A DNA stretch of 64,000 nucleotides from Parietaria judaica (taxonomy: Eukaryota; Streptophyta; Magnoliopsida; Rosales; Urticaceae). Below, piece after piece: positions 59,050-64,000 of the stretch. The notes under the pieces were generated by a model. The model made no database searches. It saw nothing but the letters and a program-made list of their open reading frames with translations, and was not told where the DNA came from. Location: contig OX940866.1 in assembly GCA_954871525.1 (NCBI GenBank), positions 14,965,001-15,029,000 of the forward strand, in the 5' to 3' direction. Made by a program: the position numbers and the translations under genes. Position 1 is the stretch's first letter. The number at the start of each line of letters is the position of its first letter.

Positions 59050-59370
59050 ATGACACAGAAGTCGGAGTTAAAGATCTCCAAATTCAGAGTTTTTACATCC
59101 GAATTCGGAGATACCTCCGTTGGGGTTCGCATCACCGAGTTTGGATTTTGCATCCTCGAGCTTCGGATCGGGTTTACCATCCCTAACGTTGGGGTTACAT
59201 AATCCAAAGTCAGTGTAAAAAAATCACTGACCTCGGATATTGAAATGGCCCCACATAGATCGAGGGTTTGCACCAAAAATAAAACACCGACTTCGGCGAG
59301 GTTGTCACCGAATGCGGGGTTACAAACCCCGACTTCGGGAGTAGCATCACCGAATTCGATGTTGACCATT
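59050..59370. repeat. CCGACTTCGG word array, right zone of MULE-2
   Basis: CCGAATTCGGAGAT, CACCGAGTTTGG, CGAGCTTCGGAT, CCGACTTCGGCGAGG, CACCGAATGCGGGGTT, CCCGACTTCGGGAGTA and CACCGAATTCGATGTT recur at about 20-30 bp, often preceded by ATCA. Confidence 0.65.
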
Positions 59371-59860
59371 TGGACTACGGTGGTGCTAACCGTCGTGCCA
59401 AACCTTACAATGCGGTGGTTCTACGCCTAGATCTATAGATTTCATTAATGGTATGTAATGGACCCAATAAAAATAAGTTAAGGTTTTGAAAGATTACAGC
59501 AGCGGCAGAGATGGGCATTTTCGTGGCTTTTTGCGACAGTGAAGACGACGAGTTGAGCAATACGGGTGTCTGGCCCACCTCCGAACTTCCATGGTCCCTA
59601 CCGTTGAAGAGATTCTCGGATCCAAACAAGAAAATATTTGGGGAGGAGAAGTGGTCCTTCGGATGAAGAGAGAATGTCGGCAATAAAGAATGAACGGAAT
59701 GAAAATTGTGGTCCTAAAGGTAGAATTTTTTCTCTTTATACTCGATCTCAGGGGAAAAATGGGAAGAAAACAGTGAACATCACTAAATTTCGAATTTTGG
59801 AACATTCATAACCAAGTTTCGAATTTCACCCAAACGTATGGGTAGATAATGAATTTTCCC

Positions 59861-60157
59861 GTTATATATACTTTTGTAGCTAAAAATCATATGTGGCGCG
59901 AGCTTGAGTTTTAAAGAGACTGTCAACACTCAGGGAACGTAAAATAAGAAATGGAGCTCGTGATAATATAAATAAAAATTTAAAGTTTACAAACAAAATA
60001 ATAATAAAAATTGAGCAGAGAAATAACGAAACCGAAAGTTCTCTCTCATACAAATGTCATCTTTAACAAAGGAAGCGATAAAATTAGGGTGAGAATCCCA
60101 CCAATGATGATCCGAACATTGAGCCCTATAACTAGCTAAGGCATCTGCTGTTCTATT

Positions 60158-60160
<3 letters not shown>
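59861..60160. other. Intergenic
   Basis: No gene is seen. Confidence 0.45.

Positions 60161-60227
<67 letters not shown>
60161..60227. repeat. CT then TA microsatellite
   Basis: A run of CTs is followed by more than 25 TA dinucleotides, ending at about 60227. Confidence 0.95.
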
Positions 60228-60228
<1 letters not shown>

Positions 60229-60882
60229 CTTATTCTTAGCTAAATAGTCTCAAGGAAACAAAGACATTTAGACCACCGAGCTCACAACCTCCAAGGAACT
60301 TCACGTGATTTTTTTTTTAAATAGTTGAAGTGTTGAACAACGTAACTAGAGTCACATTCTAGCCAAACATTCTCCTTATGAAACTTCTTATAGTCTAATC
60401 AATAACAAACATAGCATCAATTAGTTTAGCTTCAAAGGTAAAAGCACAGTCGATACGAAAATTGAATGAGCCATGAGGAAACCCTCGATAGGTTCAAAAA
60501 ATGGCTCCAGCCCCAACCACACTTGGATTACCAAGACAAGAGCGATCAGTATTGCATTTTACCCACACGAGAATATGGAAGAAGCCAAACACTTAAATGA
60601 TATTTGGAGAAGATTTTAATGGTTTTTATATATGGTTTATAAAAACCATATTTGGAGAAGATTTTAATGGACAGATGGCGCCGAGAGACTGAAAAAGATT
60701 TCTGTCCGTCCGACCTTGAGAAGTGAAGAGGTGTTTGGCTCAAATATATTATTTCTTTATATATATATATTTTTTTTCCACTAATAACAATATGTCTATG
60801 AAATTAATTTGTGCACCTAACTTATGTGTATGAAACATTCTTGCATTGCATTGATATCATCTTTGACTAGTCCCCCAAATGT
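60228..60882. other. Intergenic, with a short duplication around a hairpin
   Basis: ATATTTGGAGAAGATTTTAA occurs at about 60599 and 60650 on either side of GGTTTTTATATATGGTTTATAAAAACC, which folds on itself. No gene is recognised. Confidence 0.55.
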
Positions 60883-61020
60883 GAATCCGGGTTAAACCCG
60901 GATTCGCAAAAAAAAAAAAAAAAAAACCCGGATACCGAAATATCCGGATCCGGGTTTTTCCCGAACCGGATATTTCGGTATCCGGGAAACACAAAACCCG
61001 GATAATAGAATATCCGGGAT
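60883..61020. repeat. Nested CCGGATAT inverted repeats at the probable left end of a hAT element
   Basis: GAATCCGGGTT A AACCCGGATTC (60881-60903 region) is a palindrome. After an A run, CCCGGATACCGAAATATCCGG meets its inverse CCGGATATTTCGGTATCCGGG. Such subterminal word arrays mark hAT ends elsewhere in the window. The element start itself is not defined, because its other end lies outside. Confidence 0.55.
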
Positions 61021-61037
61021 TTTTAAAAAAATAAATA

Positions 61038-61112
61038 AAAAGCCAACGGCTCTTTAATCTGAGCCGTTGGATCGTCGATCCAACGGCTCAGATTAAAGAG
61101 CCGTTGGCTTTT
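61038..61112. repeat. Perfect 75-bp palindrome
   Basis: Two 37-bp arms (AAAGCCAACGGCTCTTTAAT... and the inverse) meet at one unpaired T at 61075, with no mismatch. A transcript through it would form a long hairpin. It lies about 450 bp upstream of the hAT gene start and about 130 bp before a TATA-like CCTATAAATACACC (61246). Confidence 0.95.
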
Positions 61113-61245
61113 CGGCGAAAGTACCTGGACACGTGGCGAGAGAATAGAGCCGTTCGGGAGGCAACGGTAAAATTGTTGTCAGGTCCCTGAAATAGCCGTT
61201 GGACCTCGAAAAACACCACTTTACTCGAATTCCTTCACATTTTCC

Positions 61246-61260
61246 CCTATAAATACACCA
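61246..61260 (+). promoter_or_regulatory. TATA box of the second hAT gene
   Basis: CCTATAAATACACCAC is followed by a CT-rich leader (about 61285-61330). The same layout (CCTATAAATACCACC, 49018) precedes the first hAT gene. Confidence 0.6.
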
Positions 61261-61556
61261 CTTCAACCTCATTTTTTTCACACAACTTCTTCTCTTCATC
61301 TCTAATTCTCCCAAACTCTCTCAAGCTCTCATATTTCCGAATTTACTCTATAGTTTAGCTACTTTATAATTATATAAATACTCTCTATTTTTAGTTTAAT
61401 ATATTGTTTAGGTATTTTAGTTGTTATTAATTTAGTTTATTTAGTTGTTATTATTAGTGTTTTTGTTTATTTTAGTTGTTATTATTAGTAATTTAGTTGT
61501 TGTTATTATTAATTTAGTTTATTTATTTGTTATTATTAGTTTAATTTGTCGTTAAT

Positions 61557-63220
61557 ATGTCGAGTGGCAACAACCGTTCTCGAGGACGTCCCGATGTCCG
61601 AGGAAAAGGACGGTCCACTATTCCGTCGCCGCGGTCGATTAATAGCGAGACGGCTTTTAGTCAACATAACTATAATGTAGGAGTTATGAATCAACACAAT
61701 GTTCCCGGTTCTTCTAGCCAACCGTTACCGGTTCATGCTCAATATGGTACCGGTGGCGTCGGGCCGAACCAACAATTATTATTTTCTCAAGGTAACGTCG
61801 GTGCTTTTACTAACTTACTTAATTATCAAGGTCCCTATATTCTGGAATGGCACAGCCTTAGCAACGAGGAACAATACCAAGCTCATCAACAAGTCCAACA
61901 ACATCGTCAACAACAATATGTTTCCCCCGACGACGCCGAGGTACGTTTAATTTAAGTAGTTAATTAATTAAATAATAATTAAAATAGTTACTTACTTAAT
62001 ATTTAATAAATAGTCATTAGTCATATACTCAATTACTAATAAGTAAGTAAGTTAGTTAATAATTAATAACTAATAATTTAGTTTAATTATTTTAGTTTAA
62101 TTAATTAATTTGTCACGTCTCTTGAAAGTCTTAGTATGCTCTGTGGTTGCTGTTCCGACTGATCTTCCACATCAAAAACGAATTTCTTGAGATTTAATAA
62201 TCATTTAATCATATTAGTTTAATTAAACTTTAAATGGTTACTTAAATAAGTTAAAAACTAATAATTTAGTTTAATTATTTTAGTTTAATTAATTAATTTG
62301 CCACGTCTCTTGAAAGTCTTAGTATGATCTGTGGTTGCGGTTCCGACTGATCTTCCACATCAGAAACGAATTTCTTGAGATTTTTTGTTGGTTAAAAATT
62401 AAAAATGGTATTTTTTATGTGTGGTGATAATTATAAAGTTTTTACGGATTATGGTGTCTTAGAAAGATTGGTTTTTAAATAAGGTTTGCTTTGCAATCTC
62501 CCCCAAGCTAGCCTGGGAACCTCGGGGAGTTCCGTCTAGAAAAGCTTGGGCCTAAAGCGAGATCATAGCATCCTTTCCAGTCGATCTGACCGTGGAACCT
62601 CGGGGAGTTCCGTCCAAAAGAGCTTGATAATTATTTCCACACATAGAAAATACCATTTTTAATTTCGTTAACTTTTTTATTTAACTATATCAAATTTAAT
62701 TAAATTAATATGATTAATATTAAAATTTTAAAAATGTAATTGTAATATTCCTTGTAATATATAAATTAATATTAAACTCTTGTAATATTCCTATGTTTTT
62801 TAGGAAACGAGGTCGAGGAACCAATCCAACGACCCCGATGCCGAGGACGATGATGATGATGATACGGAGGACCCGAACTACGTTCAAGACCAAGGCGAGG
62901 AGGAGGAAGTTGACGAAGTTCTACCAACGCCGCCACCGCCAGCTAGACGTGGACGTGGACGTGCCCAACAACCCTTAGTTCCGGGTGAGCGCGGTCGGCC
63001 CCCACATCCGCCGACGAGGAAGCGAAAGAAATTAACGGGAGCGGTTTGGCAGCACGACTTCAAACCCGACTACAGATACAACTACGAAACCGGCTTGGAA
63101 GATAGGTGGGGGATTTGCCGACACTGCAATGAGGAATTTAGGGCCCATCCGAAGAACGACGGCAACAGCCGCCTAGAAAACCACGTCAAGACTTGCTTGA
63201 AGAAAAAGCGGGCGGAGGAG
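61557..63220 (+). CDS. hAT-type transposase gene, 5' exons (BED zinc finger); interrupted by an LTR
   Basis: Exon 1 is 61557-61940 (128 codons) and exon 2 is 62804-63220 (139 codons); donor GTACGT, acceptor TTTTTTAG, phase 0. Exon 1 is Gln/Ser/Asn-rich (HQQVQQHRQQQYV at its end). Exon 2 has an acidic tract (DAEDDDDDDTEDP), a Pro/Arg stretch with AT-hook-like ARRGRGRA and RKRKK, then a BED finger: VWQHDFKPDYRYN, GICRHCNEEFRAHPK, SRLENHVKTC. BED fingers bind transposon ends in hAT transposases. After exon 2 comes GTAAG, then an inverted LTR from 63226. The rest of the gene (catalytic and dimerisation domains) would lie beyond the window. No stop or frameshift is visible in the part seen. Confidence 0.78.
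62110..62385 (+). repeat. Intron duplication with CACGTCTCTTGAAAGTCTTA
   Basis: A unit of about 85 bp (CACGTCTCTTGAAAGTCTTA... to ACGAATTTCTTGAGATTT) occurs at 62115 and 62300, about 185 bp apart, differing at a few positions. It contains GTGG...CCAC able to form a small stem. Confidence 0.7.
62398..62665 (+). repeat. Foldback block inside hAT intron (copy 2)
   Basis: The arms ATTAAAAATGGTATTTTTTA... and the inverse ...AAAATACCATTTTTAAT enclose two TGGAACCTCGGGGAGTTCC hairpin words and a CAAGCT...AGCTTG stem. It closely matches copy 1 at 49808-50075 and sits at the same place relative to the exon 2 acceptor. Confidence 0.72.
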
Positions 63221-63225
63221 GTAAG

Positions 63226-64000
63226 TGTAGGAAATCACGTCTCGGATTCCTTAAAAATTATCACGAATTGTACCTCTGAACCGTCCGGGTAACATTTAAA
63301 AAAAAATCAATTTTAAAGCGGAATAACTTGTTATCCGTACAACGGTCCGGATATCGGATAATAACCATTTCACAAGATCTGATAAATATTATGTAATTTA
63401 ATATTCATATATCATTATTAATAATCTAGTCATAATAGGAAATAAATAGAAAGCAGTAAATGGTTGCATTTATTAACCCAATGCATAAGGCCGTACCTCT
63501 ATTGACGACTTCCGGCTGCGCGTTCTGAATCGGACAGGGCTCCGCCGGTGCTGAGGGAAACTCCCGTGATCTTCCGGGATATTCTCCTGGAATCCTCGTA
63601 CCGAAGCGTGGGCTTCGCCGGCAGGACTCCGTCGCAAAAATTTAACTGATGGTTCTTTTTAAGCTTCCGGAGAAATAGTCTCCTAAGCCGAACCAGAAAA
63701 GAGAGATCAGAGAGAAAATTCGCAGACCCTGAGGGAGAGGGAGAGTTCGAATTTTTCTCTGGGGAAAGGTGTGTAAAATGTGTAGAATGAGCCTCCTATT
63801 TATAGGCTCAAACCGTAACCGAATTGGAGAAATTCCCTCCCTAATTTCGAATTTCATATATTTAAATATAATTAATTATCTTAATCCAATGGTCCAGATT
63901 TAATCTCATCTAAATCCAATGGATATAATTAATTAGGGATTTAATTATATAAGAAAGATTAAGATAAAATCAAAATCCAATCTTATCTTCTTATCTTTAT
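63226..64000 (-). repeat. Family A2 LTR, inverted, running off the window
   Basis: It begins TGTAGGAAATCACGTCTCGG, the reverse complement of the family A 3' end. It then shows the rest in reverse: TGCATTTATTAACCCAATGC (about 63463), the GC-rich core (about 63545-63635), and the inverted TATA box (CTATTTATAGGCTC, about 63797). The five bases before it (GTAAG, 63221-63225) are the expected target duplicate. The other end lies outside the window. Confidence 0.9.

Larger units (their letters stand above)
57021..59860. mobile_element. MULE-2, nonautonomous, carrying an F-box gene fragment
   Basis: Terminal inverted repeats of about 118 bp (57021-57139 and 59742-59860) begin GGG(A/C)AATTCATTATCTACC-like sequence and share ACGTTTGGGT, GAATGTTCCAAAATTCGAAA and GTGATGTTCACTGTTT. 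The flanks show ATTATATA and GTTATATA, a 7-of-8 target duplicate. No transposase is present. The interior holds a host-like F-box gene piece on the minus strand and three zones of degenerate CCGACTTCGG words. It resembles a Pack-MULE. Confidence 0.85.

Overview
The window is repeat-rich nuclear DNA of a flowering plant, most likely a eudicot; the species cannot be named from sequence alone. Evidence: Ty1/copia retrotransposons with a tRNA-iMet-type primer site, Mutator-like (MULE) and hAT DNA transposons, plant GT-AG introns, and three plant gene types: a subfamily-XII-like LRR receptor kinase, a pectin methylesterase and a BIG BROTHER-related RING E3 ligase. Only the last two, both on the minus strand (41305-43328 and 52450-55326), look intact. 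Most of the rest is transposon.

Left third (1-22570): a noncoding unit of about 375 bp, present in tandem, is split by a compound Copia element (2059-18821, target duplication GAAAC) with three LTRs and two broken internal domains. Its second LTR holds a solo LTR of another family (6193-11034, ATGCA), which itself holds a solo LTR (7893-10623, CTATT). Further copies of the same LTR family lie at 1-1272, 19869-22570 and, inverted, at 63226-64000. The 19869 copy abuts and truncates a frameshifted LRR receptor kinase pseudogene (22566-26112).

Middle (26581-35545): a structurally complete MULE with terminal inverted repeats of about 150 bp and an 8-bp target duplication. It carries a ULP1-like protease gene (plus strand), a MURA/MuDR-type transposase with two in-frame stops (minus strand), a fragment resembling a mitochondrial uncoupling-protein exon, and arrays of a GGACA word spaced about 21-23 bp apart. 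The two larger arrays lie in opposite orientation on either side of the transposase gene.

Right half: several hAT elements with 8-bp target duplications (39526-40086, 44882-45457, 45900-46422, 48638-51236, 55819-56893, and a less certain one at 35966-37759 split by a solo LTR at 36377-37676); a long-TIR element (46786-48616); and a MULE carrying an F-box gene fragment (57021-59860). A second hAT transposase gene (61557-63220) is interrupted by an inverted LTR. The two hAT genes share an intron block with a large foldback although their exons look unrelated.

All coordinates and repeats were read by eye. Family assignments rest on recognised motifs, not on database searches.
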